From positions 26,943,385 through 27,007,384 of the forward strand of contig CM060850.1 of assembly GCA_030737835.1 (NCBI GenBank): a stretch of 64,000 nt of DNA, read 5' to 3'. The DNA comes from Acorus gramineus (taxonomy: Eukaryota; Streptophyta; Magnoliopsida; Acorales; Acoraceae). The position numbers were made by a program, and so were the translations under genes. Below the pieces are notes generated by a model that was given only the letters and a program-made list of their open reading frames with translations, did not search any database and had not been told where the DNA came from. This document shows positions 1 to 12,010 of this stretch, piece after piece; position 1 is the stretch's first letter; every line of letters starts with the position of its first letter.

Positions 1-175
1 GAATCGAAAGCTATACAAGTAAAATAAATGATTTTATGTTTGATTATGTTTTTAGTTATTCTAGTTGAGAAATATAATAATAAAGCTTTTGATGTTTGTT
101 TGATCATGGATTATATGTTGATAAAATGTGAATAAGGTGTGAATACAGATTTATAATCGATGAAAAAAATGATTT
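1..175. repeat. MITE end, cut by window edge
   Basis: AT-rich sequence that resembles 61105-61490 in the same orientation and 48193-48550 in reverse. All three share a terminal stretch with a TTGAGAAATATAATAATAAAG-like core and an ATAAAATGTGAATAAGGTG-like block. It is read as the right part of a non-autonomous terminal-inverted-repeat element whose other end lies outside the window. The superfamily is not determined. Confidence 0.4.
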
Positions 176-177
176 GA

Positions 178-330
178 CGTAAAAATTTAGAATTTGCCCG
201 CATGTACTCTCTCAATCACTCACAAAAACCAAGGATAGTTTGGTTAATTTTTTCCGATAGTCAGAGAAGGTGCACTTGACTTGGAGACTGTATCTTATGT
301 CAGTTTGATAAACCTGTTTTAAAATCAGAC
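178..330 (-). repeat. Remnant of an FMO upstream region
   Basis: This stretch matches 985-1160 and 13857-13985. All three carry an AATTTGCCCGCA-like start, an AGGAcAGTTTGGTCAATTTT-like middle and a GAGAAGGTGCAC-like end. At 13857-13985 the block lies just 5' of a pseudogenised FMO first exon on the minus strand, so this copy is probably the upstream region of another FMO copy, with its coding part lost or to the left of the window. The alignment was done by eye. Confidence 0.5.
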
Positions 331-820
331 TGCAAATAATGTTGAACACAACGTTATCCTAAAATCTAAAAACGATAATATACTCAGTCTTTTTACGTTC
401 TTTTATAATAGATGCATAACTAATATAGTATATAAATACTTAATGTAATATATATATTCTATTTTTTAAATATATGCTCCATTTGAAAAAAATATAAATA
501 TATGCATTAAATTCGTATGATCATATATTTATTTAATTTTTTCTTATAAAATATCTTTCATCAGTTAAATTCGTATTTTAGAAAAAAAAATATCAAAACG
601 GATGCCAAGGTGGTCAAATATGTCATTTTCCTATTCATAATCCTTTTGTTGATGTATTTTTGCAGTCCTATCTATAGTTTAAATACGGTCTCTCATTCTC
701 TTATACATTCTACTAGGGTAGTGTGAAAAGTTAAGTTTTTTATTTTGTTTTATAAAAAAAATTGTGTTCATTTATTTAAATATATATATTATTTTTTATA
801 AACGAATATATTCCCAAACG

Positions 821-1180
821 ACCACCGCCACCTTACGTCATTACGTGACATGTTTTTTGACCTTTTGAAAAAAATGAAAAAGAAAATCAGTGTTGGCGGA
901 GCAAAATCTTGGGCTTTGGATTTTGAAAGCACATTATGTTACCATGCGCGTCACGCGTGATCGTAATCCGAGTGTGACATTTTTACATTAGGATTATGAA
1001 ATTGCCCGCACTTACTCTCGTGTCTCGCCCAAATCCCAATCACTCGCAAAAAACAGAGGACAGTTTGGTCAATTTTCCCAGCTAGTAAGAGAAGCTGCAC
1101 TTTGACTTGTCAATGTGGAGACTGCATTTATGTTTGATAAATCTATTTCAGAATGAGACTGATAGTGAATGCGAGTCTAA
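821..1180 (-). pseudogene. Vestige of an FMO copy: start of exon 1 plus upstream region
   Basis: Positions 825-838 hold CCGCCACCTTACGT, which on the minus strand equals the first codons of the intact FMO gene after its start (7389-7403). The downstream part (955-1160) matches the upstream region of the FMO pseudogene at 13850-13990. The coding part is reduced to a few codons, so on its own it would be chance-level; the adjacent upstream match makes it plausible. It is non-functional. Confidence 0.4.
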
Positions 1181-1239
1181 ACACGTTTTTTTGTTAACGA
1201 CGAAATAAGAGCCAAAAGCAAACAAAATGGGCACCCACA

Positions 1240-3640
1240 AAGGACTACCCTAAGAGCCCACGTTCATTGAAGGCCTGGTCGAAGTCCAATAGGTAAATGG
1301 GTAGTATACTAATATTTACACAATTATGGTAAAAATCCAAATTGAGTGCTGCTACACTCAGTTAATTTTACAGTCCAATCTGTAATTTAAAAATGGCTTA
1401 TTTGTTGGTGTTTTTGTATTAAAAATTTGTGTTTCAAAATAAAATTATTTTTTCATTTAAATAAATAAAAAATGATTTCTATGTTTGGGTTCAAAATCAA
1501 TCTCCCCATGGTTAGATTAAGTATTCCATAATTCTGGGCTAATAAATTGACCTATAATGGTTGTTATTGAGCTTCATGTGCGGTCATAAACATGTTCCAT
1601 ATTGCTCCTTTAGTATACATGAAAGTGCTCTTGCTTTGGATATATATGCATGCATTTATAAGGACCTGATTTAATTTTATATAGGTCACGTGGCTTTGTG
1701 TGAATATCACATGCAAAAATCAATCCGTTAGTGGGTATGAAAGAAGCTACGTTTTATTTTGTAACCTTACACATGTTGTTATCAATCCATGTAATATTAT
1801 TTGGCCTACCATGGGTTATCAAGCCCACATCGAATAAACTCCTTTGTTTACCCGACCTATCTATCTATATAAACCCTTGACCCCCCATATTTCCTCATTG
1901 ATAGACAATCATTCAAGCAGTGCAGTCAGTAATTGTTAGAGTCCTCTGTATGGCATACATCATCTGTTTATTTTATTTATTCATTAATTCTTTTGGTATT
2001 ATCCAATTTCAATTGAGTAATATTTTATTCTATAAATTTAAAATAATGTTGTTGGAATAGAAATTTAGTATACACTTTTAGGTGCATATAATTAAATGTA
2101 ATATTATTTGAATAATATTACATATGCATGTTTAGGAGTACTTTAGACTAACATGAGTATTAGAGTTTTGTCTTTGTGGAAATGAAGCTCAGTTGTCTGT
2201 GAGACATATATAATAGCCCAACACAATTGGTACTGGTAGTCTGATGTTTTAATGGAACCCTGAGTCAAGTGTTTTGATAAAAGTGTGCACAAACCTGCGC
2301 TGCAGAGCAGATAAAGTGCATGAAAAGGTAATGTATATCCGGGGCTAGATTGATTACTGCGTAGGTGCAGACGTAGTGACTCGTAAATAGCTTGTGAATC
2401 CTGGGGGCAAGTCTGATTAGAATCCTATGCACTAAGGGGGTGGACTAATATCCTTAGCACATGCATGCTCTGTGCACCTTAGGTAATCCAAATGTCCAGC
2501 TTGATTATCTGGTTTAACTCTTTAAAAGGTTAAGTTAGTTATGTCTCCACCCTCAGTGCCACTCTTGTTTAATTTGATTATTAATTATTCATTTTGTTTA
2601 CATATATTTAAACAAGTGTTATATAGAAACTAGAGGTCCAACACCCTTAGCCGTCTATACAATGCGATAATGCAATGTACATTGTATTATTACAGTGTAT
2701 AAAAATTATTTTTTTTTAATTTTTTATTAGTATATCTTAATGTATACTTCACGGAACCAAGGTTCTCGTGTAAATGCACACATGAGTTTTTTTAATGGAT
2801 TTTTTTATTAAAAAAGCTATGCATTTATTTTGTTAGGAAAATAAAAAGAAACAATTAAAGGATAATGTTAGAGATAACCCTCAAACAATTCCCACGTGCT
2901 TTGATTTATTTAAGTAAATGTTTCGGATAATATAATATGTATATGTAGTTTTATAAAATTAAAATATATATTCCAACGAATTGTATATATTCATTTAATA
3001 AAATAAAAAGTGACACTTTTTTTTTTAAGAAACTATAAACGGTATATAATTTGATAATAGAGTTATAATAGTCTGAAAGATAAAATTCGGAGGCAAAAAA
3101 TAGAGACAAGACGGGAAATACAAAAGAGACGTTATAAAATGAGATGAGGGAAATACAAAAAAAGACGGGTTTTCCAAAGTTTCCAAACCGTCCAAAAAAT
3201 GGACCCCTCTCCGGTGATCTCTGGTGGGCCTCAAATTAAGGCCATGTGTCAGAAATTTGAGGCCAATATCAACTCATCTGGGCACCCAACCAATTACTAG
3301 GCTTGTGAACGCGGTCACGGTCGAACCGGACCCAATAGCCTTCAAATAATAAATATTCCAAAATCTAAACTATTATGTTTTTGTTAATAGAATGATTTAT
3401 ACTAAATTCATTTAAGTGCATATTTTATTATTTTATTTTTTGTATATTGTAATGGTCGTTGAACCAATATAGGATACTTAACATGACACTATTAAGACAT
3501 TCTAAAAAATATGAGAGGCATAAGCTTTGAGACACCCTGTCCCAAAATTCACCTCGAGTCATATACATTTATTTAGATGTTATATGCATTTTAAAAATAT
3601 AGAAGAAATTAAAATTCATTAAAATGCATATGATTTCAAA
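1240..3640. repeat. FMO 3'-flank duplication, copy A
   Basis: Positions 1240-1398 match 10790-10955 (shared CCAAATTGAGTGCTG and GTTCATTGAAGGC), and 2650-3640 match 10960-11960. The second part shares TTTTGTTAGGAAAATAAA, GGATAATGTTAGAGATA and CCCACNTGCTTTGATTT. Both copies lie beyond the 3' end of a minus-strand FMO copy, so the duplicated unit included non-coding flank as well as the gene. Copy A contains 1.25 kb (1398-2648) that is absent from copy B. Confidence 0.7.
1398..2648 (+). mobile_element. Solo-LTR-like segment (unclassified)
   Basis: This segment interrupts the duplicated FMO flank and is missing from the other copy at about 10957. It starts near TGTTGG and ends near CCAACA, the complementary ends usual for plant LTRs. 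A TATA-like CTATATAAACC lies near 1870. No internal retroelement domain, primer site or second LTR is seen. The flanking bases do not give a clean 5-bp duplication, so a solo LTR is only one reading; loss of the segment from the other copy is the alternative. If it is an LTR it is a fossil. Confidence 0.3.
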
Positions 3641-4140
3641 CAAAGAGCACGTGACACTTTTGGACGATTTTTTAAACGATTTTAAAGACTAGATGTATTA
3701 TTTTTCAAGAGACAATAATAAATATCATCAACAATAGATATCAATACTTGTAATCCATAATCTGAATAAGCATAAAGATAAATCATTTTCCATATTATTA
3801 TTCATCATCAGAAAATAAGACGTGCTAGCTATACGTTAATGATCAAAATATATCGGCGCGTCACATATATACCTTCAAAACACCTTAAAACATGTCAAGG
3901 CAATAAATGAGACCACAACCAGAAACAATCCTTTATTTTTCTTCTGGACCAAACCCTGCAATACATGTGCAACATATGCATATGCAATATTACATTATTG
4001 TGTGCATACACATTGTTTATACACACTATAAAGGTTTTTTTTTTTTCCTTCCATTTTGTTTCGGATCAGCCTTAGAAAGGGTAATTCTTGGCAGGTTTTT
4101 TAGATTAAGAATCCGAATGTATAAAAACTCAGCAAACCTT

Positions 4141-7100
4141 TTAAAGACCAGCTTCAGATAGCCTTAGCCTATTCCAGTATTCATCATCCCAGTTGTCACG
4201 AAATCCATCGTTTTGAGTCCTGTAACTCTCGAAAATAGCATGGTACATCTGTTCTTTCCATTTTTCCAAGGGTGGGACACCGACCTGAGCAGCAAGCCAA
4301 TTCATGTAGGCGATCTGCCACTCGTCGGACAACATAATGACTTCATGAGAGTAAGAAGAGTAACTATATGAACCAAATTATAGAGATCGAAAATGCGATA
4401 CAAACCTCGTATGAATGAAGCCTGTGAGTGTTGTGCATTGGCTGCCCGGTCGCTTCCATTTGCGCATAAAGTGCTTTAACGGATGCCATCATTTCTTCTT
4501 CTGGTGGGAGCATCACCTTGGAGGATAAAACTTGTGCAATCCACTTGGACTGCAAATCCATCATATGAAAAGATATAGCCTGGTATCACAAATGAAGATG
4601 CGGGAGATTAATTTTAATAACAATCTTGTGAATGACAATCTTGTGAACAGATTGACAAACCCTTTCAGGTAGTCCGACAAAGGAGATCGAAGGAGAGAGC
4701 TTTGGAGGAAAAACATGCTGATACAGAGGTCCAACGCGATTGTCTTCAACGCTTATGATTCCATTTGTTTTAAGAAATGGAAAACTATACTTGTACCTTC
4801 AATAAAGAGACATAAACGATTAAGAAATACACAATTTACAAGATTTTTTGAAAACAAAAAAGAAAGAAGGAACCACATATAAAAAATGTGAAGATTGAAA
4901 AAAAAGTTCATCACGTACCCTGTACAATAAAAAATAACGTCAGCATGAATTGAGGATCCATCATGGAAGGCCACCATACCATCTTCATAGACATGACTTA
5001 TCTACAGAGGCCGTTTGGTAATCTAACAGTTAATGTCAGCAAATCACAACCAAAATGTGTGATTATATTCTTCCTTTCTTCACTAGAATATATTAACTTG
5101 GGAAGAATATATCACGAGGAACTCCGTGGAATGATGTGTATAGATTACAGACCAAAATAAGTTTATCATACCGATGAATGCAGCCATATGTTACTCTGCC
5201 CTTTTAACTTTGAGAATTCCACATCTGTGGATCTCAATGACAGATGAACTTCTTTGGCCACTACTGAAATTTCTCTTGATATATCATGGGCACTTGCAGA
5301 ACTTCCAATTAGAACCACAGTCTGCCCCAACAGAGGATTATGATAAGCATGGCCTCCACAACCAAAAGAATGTCAAGAACAAGTAATCTAAATTCTAAAC
5401 ACGAATGATTCGTTGATAAATTTCAATTCTAAGCTAGATTTTTTGGATTGCACTGTCATTTATTCTAGTTTGACTAGATATCGTGGATATCTATCCCAAG
5501 CATTTTAGTTCATTGATTGAGAATGTGATAGCATATCAGTTTCTCATGGTATGTGGTTATTCTGTTTATTTATTAGCATTATATGTGGAATCAGACTTGG
5601 CATATACGTTATTTATAACAAACTTGTATACTCTTCTCTGTGAGTTTATGAATGGAAAGCGATGTCATGAAGCCTAGACAAGTGAATAAATCTGACCCAC
5701 CCATCTGAAAAACTACGAAATGAATTGTTCAAAAGGTGATTCTTATATCAGATTCACAAATAACAAGGATGATGGGGTTGAAGTTGAAGCAGAGATGCAA
5801 ATGCTAGAGAAGGGACCATTGAGTTCCAATGCAATTGTGGGTGAAATGTCAATCATTAGAGTCTTATTTGGAACGAATTGTCAAACAAATCACAAAATCA
5901 GTTTTCTAAATCATTGGTTCCAAGCAGATATTCTTGAACTTTAGTTTTTGGTGTCAGATTTTGTTTTTTATATTTTAAAAAGTCAACAAAACAACCTTTA
6001 TGAAAAAGTTGATTAAGAATAGCTTTTTCTTATTTTGATGAATTCAGGGCATAAAATGTTTTCGAAAATTCATTCCTAATGAAACCAATTGTCTCAAAGA
6101 CTTTGTTTTTGCAAATTCACTTTTTAAATAATCAATTCCAAATTAATATTCTTGAACATCAATTTTCGTTTCAGATTTTGATTTTTATATTTTAAGTCAA
6201 CAAACTAGCTTTTACAAAATGACTTGTTGATACTAGCTTTTCTAAAATCGATTATTTCATTCATCTTAAAACATTATTGCTTTATGAAAATTGATTCTAA
6301 AAGGGCTTTAGTATCCATCAATTACAATTACATGAATACTTATGATCTTGATATAAAGTGTCTCTAAAAGGAGATTCCAATAGTAAATCCCAAACATACT
6401 ACTGCTACAACTTTTTAATTTCTAAGAAAACTACAAAGGTTACCCATAATAAATATAATGCAATATAATGTGACCAACATATCAAACTAGATCCAGTTCT
6501 TATATACATCATTTTTTTTCAAATTCAATCTAACAAGACACATTGGGATTCCACAAAAATGCATATCATCCAAACAACAGAGCACGAGTACCTGATGTCG
6601 AAATGGTTCGGGGACACGATAGTTGTGACTATGTATTTGTTTCCCGGGCCACTTATCTATCCCTGTCACACTATAATTCTTTCATAAGCAATGTTTTAAA
6701 AACTGATAATTTCAATAAATTGAAAAAATAAACAGATCAAGAATCACTGATTCAATAATTGAATCAATCGAATTTAAAATATGACATAATTAAAAAAAAT
6801 ATTTACATAAAGCTTTTACATAACATTATAATTTAAAACGTGACATAATTTAAAACACAAATTACACTTATCAAATCTCAACTGTCCGATCAAGCTTACC
6901 AGGAACATCAGCGACCCTCGACACACTATTATGTCCATTACACACTACCACCGCCTCAAACGTCTCCACCACCACCGCCTTCGCCTCCAAAGCCTCCACG
7001 ACCCACTCGTCGGCCTGCGGGTCCAGCCCGACAGAGACAACCTCTGACCCGAATCGGACCGGCTCGGATAGCCCGAAATCCCGGGCGAAACCCTCGATGA

Positions 7101-7419
7101 AGGACCGGACCTCCTCGTGCGACGGGAAGGCGCAGGACGGTGGCCCGTCCGGGAATGGGTAGTCGGAGAAGCCCATGAGTGGGCGAGGGAGATTGGCATG
7201 GAGGGACTGGTAGAGGCTGCTGTGGACCCTGGATCGGGCCGGGTCAAGCCCGGTCGGGTCAGACTCGACCCGTTCGTCATAGACCCACGTGCCGCCGACG
7301 TGGCGGGATTTCTCGAAGACAGTGACGTGGTGGCCCACGTTGAGGAGGGATCGGGCCGCGGCCAGGCCCGCTACGCCCGCGCCGATCACCGCCACCTTAC
7401 GTGACCTCCTTTTCACCAT
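4141..7419 (-). CDS. Flavin-containing monooxygenase, FMO GS-OX-like, seven exons
   Basis: FMO GS-OX-type enzymes use FAD, NADPH and oxygen to S-oxygenate thioether substrates such as methylthioalkyl glucosinolates; outside Brassicales the substrate is unknown. The exons read here on the minus strand are 7419-6900, 6662-6592, 5321-5172, 5001-4919, 4796-4661, 4579-4406 and 4320-4141. All introns are GT-AG and phases agree, giving 1314 nt and 437 residues, near the family's usual length of about 450. Motifs in order: GAGVAG for FAD binding near residue 13, the FMO signature WPGKQIHSHNY near 178, the NADPH motif GSSASA near 203, and CTGYKYSFPFL near 272. The last acceptor could be 6 nt further on. 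Exon 1 is GC-rich, the others AT-rich. No stop or frameshift was found, unlike the other copies nearby. Gene function is inferred from family; expression is unknown. Confidence 0.85.
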
Positions 7420-8150
7420 TTTTTTTTTTTTGTAAAAATAATCTTGAATCTTCAGGTCGATGTCAGTTGGGGTTGGTTATGTGGGTGGTGAGATGGGGTG
7501 TCAATCAAACCTTGTGATGTGTATCGTCTCTCTCTTCTGTGCACACTATACGGAGTCCAGACCACAAGCCAGGGTATCAATCCTCGCTTTGATTTGTGCT
7601 TCACCGATCCGAGTGGAAGGTGAAGTAATCCGGGAAGGACTTAGTTTTTTACCCAACAGAATGACTGCCTGAGGGTGTGTGTGCGTGTTCGTGGCACAGC
7701 CGGGATAGCGCGATGCTTGAACAAATAGACGAAGACGACGCCCACACATGAATAATTTTCTTGAAAGTCCACGCAAGAAAGAAGAAAACGACACCTCCAT
7801 AAGATAAAATACCTACGAATTCAGGTAAGGATTCTTGAATTCACAAAGAAGAAGAAATAAAATACCCAGGGGGCGGCGCCACTCTTTCAATAATTTTTTT
7901 TTTTTTTTTCAAAAGCAGCCCAATATTTTTGACTCACTGTTGGACCCATTACAATTTTTACAAATCAGCCCATTGAAATGTCAAAAACAAATTCACATGA
8001 GTTCATCTTTAATTTTTTCTTATACAAAATTCCCTTCTTTTGTTAAATATATACTTCAATAAAAAAATTTAAAACACATGCCAAAATGTGGTATATGTAT
8101 AATTTTTTTTTTCATAACTCTTTTTTTTTATAAGCGTTGATATACTCAGT
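7420..8150. other. Upstream region of the intact FMO gene
   Basis: This should contain the promoter of the minus-strand FMO gene. A 13-base T run (plus strand) sits directly before the start codon. No convincing TATA box was seen within 150 bases. The conserved block found upstream of the FMO remnants at 178-330, 955-1160 and 13850-13990 was not recognised here. The rest is AT-rich, with T-rich runs near 7890 and 8110 and a MITE-end-like GATATACTCAGTCAATTTTG near 8140. Confidence 0.4.
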
Positions 8151-8179
8151 CAATTTTGTATTCTCATCTGCAATTTAAA

Positions 8180-8452
8180 GACCCAAAATCCCGGATGAAA
8201 CCCTTGATGAAGGACAGGACCACATCGTGGGACGGGAAGGCGCCGCATGGTGGCCTGGAGGGAGTGGTAGAGGCTGTCGTGGACTATGGACTGGGCCGGG
8301 TCGAGTCCCAGTTCGACCTGTTCATCGCAGACCTACGTGTTGCCGACGTGGCGGGATTTCTCGAAGACGGTGATGTGGTGGCCCTCGGTGAGGAGGGATC
8401 AAGCCACGGTCAGGTCCGCCATGCCGGCACCGATCACCACCACCTTACATAA
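8180..8452 (-). pseudogene. FMO GS-OX-like exon-1 fragment
   Basis: On the minus strand this matches exon 1 of the intact FMO gene (about 7074-7400). It runs from the codons after the start (lysine-valine-valine-valine, then a GAGMA-type FAD motif) through FEKSRHVGN-like residues to GFHPGF-like residues. An internal deletion removes the part around the NLPRPLMGF segment, and there is no start codon, exon 2 or later exon. The surrounding DNA does not continue the similarity. It is a truncated, non-functional copy in the same orientation as the other FMO copies. Confidence 0.75.
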
Positions 8453-8793
8453 TGGCGGAGCTAGGAATTAACTGGAGGGGGACATTCAACTACAATCTTT
8501 TAATTTTTTTTAAAAAACATGAAATTACCAGGGACGTGCAAAAAAAAAAATGACAATAATAATTACACTCTTACAATAATTAAAGAACAAATCATAAAAT
8601 CATTGAAGCTCATTTATAATTATGGACATCTTCTATAATAATTAATCAATTAATTTATATATAAATTGACTAGGTATTCAAATTTTGATGATATGGAAAT
8701 AAGAGTTTGAAGTGATTGTCATGAAAAATATTTTTTTTCCTCAAAAGCACATATCAGCCAAGTTTGATAAGTTCATTTATCCCATAAATAAGT

Positions 8794-9335
8794 CCAGAGC
8801 CGATCCTGGACAAAGGCGATCAAAGCAATTTGCCTAGGCTCCCACCGTGGGAGGGCCCCCAAAAACGGTCATGAGATGTGCCACTTTTTCCTAGTGAATT
8901 AGTTTTTCCCAACATATTTTTTCTTTTAAAATCAAGTTTAAAATTTCTGTCTACCTAAATATGTATAATCATAATAACACACCCCCATTTCTCGAGGTGT
9001 TTTAACTTCAAAATCTCTCTCCAACTTCTCTAGTTCCAATTAAATCTCTCCCTCATTCCAATTAGTCAAATTAAATAATGCTCAAACCCTCTTTAGGTAC
9101 ATTTTAGATTTTTATATTTTTCCATTCCATTAAAATTTAACTTTTTTTTAATTATTGTTAGGCTTTTAATTTATTATAAAATATCATGTATCTAATTTGT
9201 AATATTTGTAATTTTTAATAAAATGATATATAAGATTTAAACAAGTTAGATTTTTTGTAAATATATATATATGGAACCTCACTTTAAAAATTCACCTAGA
9301 GCCTAGTAAAAAATTCAATTATCATAGCTGGCCCT
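8794..9335. mobile_element. Non-autonomous hAT-like element
   Basis: The 542-bp element is flanked by AAATAAGT (8786-8793) and AAATAAGC (9336-9343), an 8-bp target-site duplication with one change, as expected for hAT. Its ends are CCAGAGCCGATCC and, on the other strand, AGGGCCAGC. A TTTGCCTAGGCTCCCA stretch inside the left end recalls the TTGCCTAAGGCCCTC stretch of the hAT element at 62306-62953. No transposase is present. Confidence 0.6.
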
Positions 9336-9412
9336 AAATAAGCCTCCCTCCACTCCAATTCTAGTCTTTCCATTTATTTTTTCCACGAAATAAGAGACAC
9401 GGACATGTATGT

Positions 9413-9616
9413 TTTTTTTTTTTTTTAAATGATAATGGGTGAATCTACCACTTCTTTTATTATAAAAGGAGTACAGTTCATAGAAAACATAATACAAAGG
9501 ATTAGCAAGGAGAGAAGATCTAAATAATGCCTAAATTAGGAGATCTAACGAAGGCATTCAACTTATCTCCATCCTTTCATCCTACAGGACAATGAGGAGC
9601 GAATTCCTCTCTACCT
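9413..9616 (-). mobile_element. Severely 5'-truncated LINE or retroposed tail
   Basis: A run of T from 9412 marks a poly(A) tail on the minus strand. The 204-bp insert is flanked by GGACATGTATGT (9401-9412) and GGACATATATGT (9617-9628), a 12-bp target-site duplication with one change. Poly(A) plus a long duplication indicates target-primed reverse transcription. The sequence before the tail resembles a 3' untranslated region and contains no recognisable domain, so the source family is unknown. Confidence 0.5.
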
Positions 9617-9689
9617 GGACATATATGTTAGAATACTCAAGATCCAGGTATAAAAAACAAATATTATAAACAGGTTCGAGAGGCTGCTC

Positions 9690-9885
9690 CACGTGAAATG
9701 GGCTTATTACAAGAAGAACCACCTCCAATACTTCCATTTCACTTCACACGCCTCCTCCACCCCCTCAAAAACAAAAAAAAAAAAAAAAGCTAGCCATGAA
9801 AACCTTTTCATGTTGATGTGGGCTTATTACAAAAAGAACCACTTCATCACATTCATTTCACTTCACACACACACACACCACCTCA
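9690..9885. repeat. Local direct duplication
   Basis: A stretch of about 60 bases starting GTGAAATGGGCTTATTACAA (near 9693) recurs near 9816, with shared AAGAACCAC and CATTTCACTTCACAC blocks. An A-rich run and some 60 bases separate the copies. Open frames here are low-complexity and not considered genes. Confidence 0.5.
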
Positions 9886-10204
9886 TGTGTGCTTGCATTG
9901 ATGGCCCAAGCAAAATTATAAAGTTGCCCTAGACTCTCTCTTTAGGCATACAGATGATATATGTAATATGTATACAGATTATAAATTTGAGTAATTTTAA
10001 AGATGTGAGTGTTTCAGTTTTTATATAATAAATTTTTCTTAAAAAAAACAGAGTGGGGCAGCCGCTCCCAAGTCCCAACATGGCTCCACCCTTGACCTTA
10101 CGTGTAGGCCCATCAATGGGTTGCGTAGCAAAATCGGATCCTGTTGATTTTATGACGGTTTATTTATTTAATTGGTTATTTATTTATTTATATATTTATT
10201 GTTT

Positions 10205-10625
10205 CCACGGACGTCACGCGTGTAATTTACTTAACCGGAATTGCTCCCGACTCAAGTTGGATCCAATCCGGCAGACCCGAACAAATAAACGGGTCGGGTC
10301 CGGATCCATCCCTCCCCGACCCGTTAGACCCGAGACCCGATTGTTTTATTAAAATATGCTCAAATAATATTAAACCATCATCATCCCAAAGTTTAGAGTC
10401 GTTAACACACTCGGTCCTTTTACGAGTATATAAATCATAATCATAACAAGCCTATAAATCGGTTTGTTTTGGACAATTAACTTATTAGCTTTTGAATTTG
10501 TATGATTAATTAGTTTGTTGCATAATATGTTAGTGTTTATTGTTTTGAATGTTGTTTAGGTTAATATTGTTTTGAATGTTGTTTAGGTTAGTTAAATTAA
10601 TTATTTTTTTTAATGTGTTTTTATC
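10205..10625. mobile_element. Decayed relative of the hAT element at 55993-56813
   Basis: Positions 10228-10340 share CCGAACAAATAAACGGGTCG and CCCCGACCCGTT with the left part of 55993-56813. Positions 10425-10520 share CATAACAAGCCTATAAATCG and GTTTGTTTTGGACAATTAAC with its interior. Neither terminal inverted repeat nor a target-site duplication is visible, so this copy is truncated at both ends. A 27-base unit (near 10532-10585) is duplicated in tandem inside it. Confidence 0.6.
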
Positions 10626-10689
10626 TAAGTGATTATAACTTTTTATAATCATATATATTTTATTATATATATATATATAGAGACACGCG

Positions 10690-11965
10690 TTTTAGGAAAA
10701 AATCAAAATAGTTAGAGGATTTGCAAATGGGACTGGATTGATTCAATCCAAGTTTACGTGGACTCTCACCCACGAATGGACTTCCGACTGCCCCAGAGCC
10801 CATGTTCATTGAAGGCGCCTGGTCCAAGTCCATTAGGTAAATGGTCTAGACGTATAGTATACTAGTATTGACATAATTATGGTATAAATCCAAATTGAGT
10901 GCTGATATACTCATTAGTTAATTTTACGTCCTATATGCATTTTAAAAATGGTTTTCATCTATCTATACAATGCAATAGTACAATATATATGTACTGTGTT
11001 ATTGCAATTTATGAAAATTACATTTTTTTTTAATTTATTTTTAGTGTATCTTTGCCTATACTTCACGGAGCTTATGTTTTATTAAAAAAAATTATGCATT
11101 TATTTTGTTAGGAAAATAAATTGAAATAATTAAAGGATAATGTTAGAGATAGAATTCAAACAATTCCCACATGCTTTGATTTTTTAAACAAATGTTTCAG
11201 ATAATATATATATATTCATTTAATAAATTTAAAAATGACACTTTTTATTAAAGAAACTATTTATATATAATTTGAGAACAAAGTTACAATAGTCTGAAAG
11301 ATAATATCAGGGATAAAAGAAAGACAGACGAAAAATAAGAAAAAGACGGGGTATAAAAAGAGATTGTTTAAACTATATAACGTGTATATGATGCATAGTA
11401 ATGTACAATGTTTGATATAACATTATCACAGAAGTACGCGAAAAAAAATTTAACAGCTAAGATTTCATACGCACACTTGGGAGGATTCAAGTGACAACTC
11501 CACTGTCAAGTGTCAATTGGTCGAAGGACAGTTTGAAAAGTGGGGCAGACAAAATCCAATATTTCCGAACCGTTCAAAAAAATGGACCTCTCTCCCGTGA
11601 CCTCGGATGGGCCTCAAATGAACCCATGTGTCAGAAAATTAGAGGTTCATGTATCAGAAAATTAGAGGTCAATGTAAACTCATGTGGGCACCCAACCAAT
11701 ATGGGCCCCCACTTTCACCGGCTCAAAAGCTTTGATACACAGAGTCTTAAAAAACGCCTCACATCGTATACTAAATTCATTTAAGTGTATATTTTATTAT
11801 TTTATTTTTTGTAAATTGTAAGGTCGTGGAACCAATATAGAATAATTAACGATACACCACTAAAACATTCTAAAAAAATATGAGAGGCAAAAACTTTGAT
11901 ACACTGTCTAAAAAATAATCTCAAATCATATATTATATGCATTTTAAAAATATAGAAGAAATCCA
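10690..11965. repeat. FMO 3'-flank duplication, copy B
   Basis: This is the partner of 1240-3640. It lies 3' of the minus-strand FMO pseudogene. It lacks the 1.25-kb segment found in copy A, and its match ends near 11965, where the sequence jumps straight to FMO exon 4. Everything equivalent to about 3640-4910 of copy A, including exons 5 to 7, is therefore deleted here. Confidence 0.7.
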
Positions 11966-12010
11966 TTAAAATGTATCCAAATATAGAGTTAATATTGAAA
12001 ATAATTGTCA

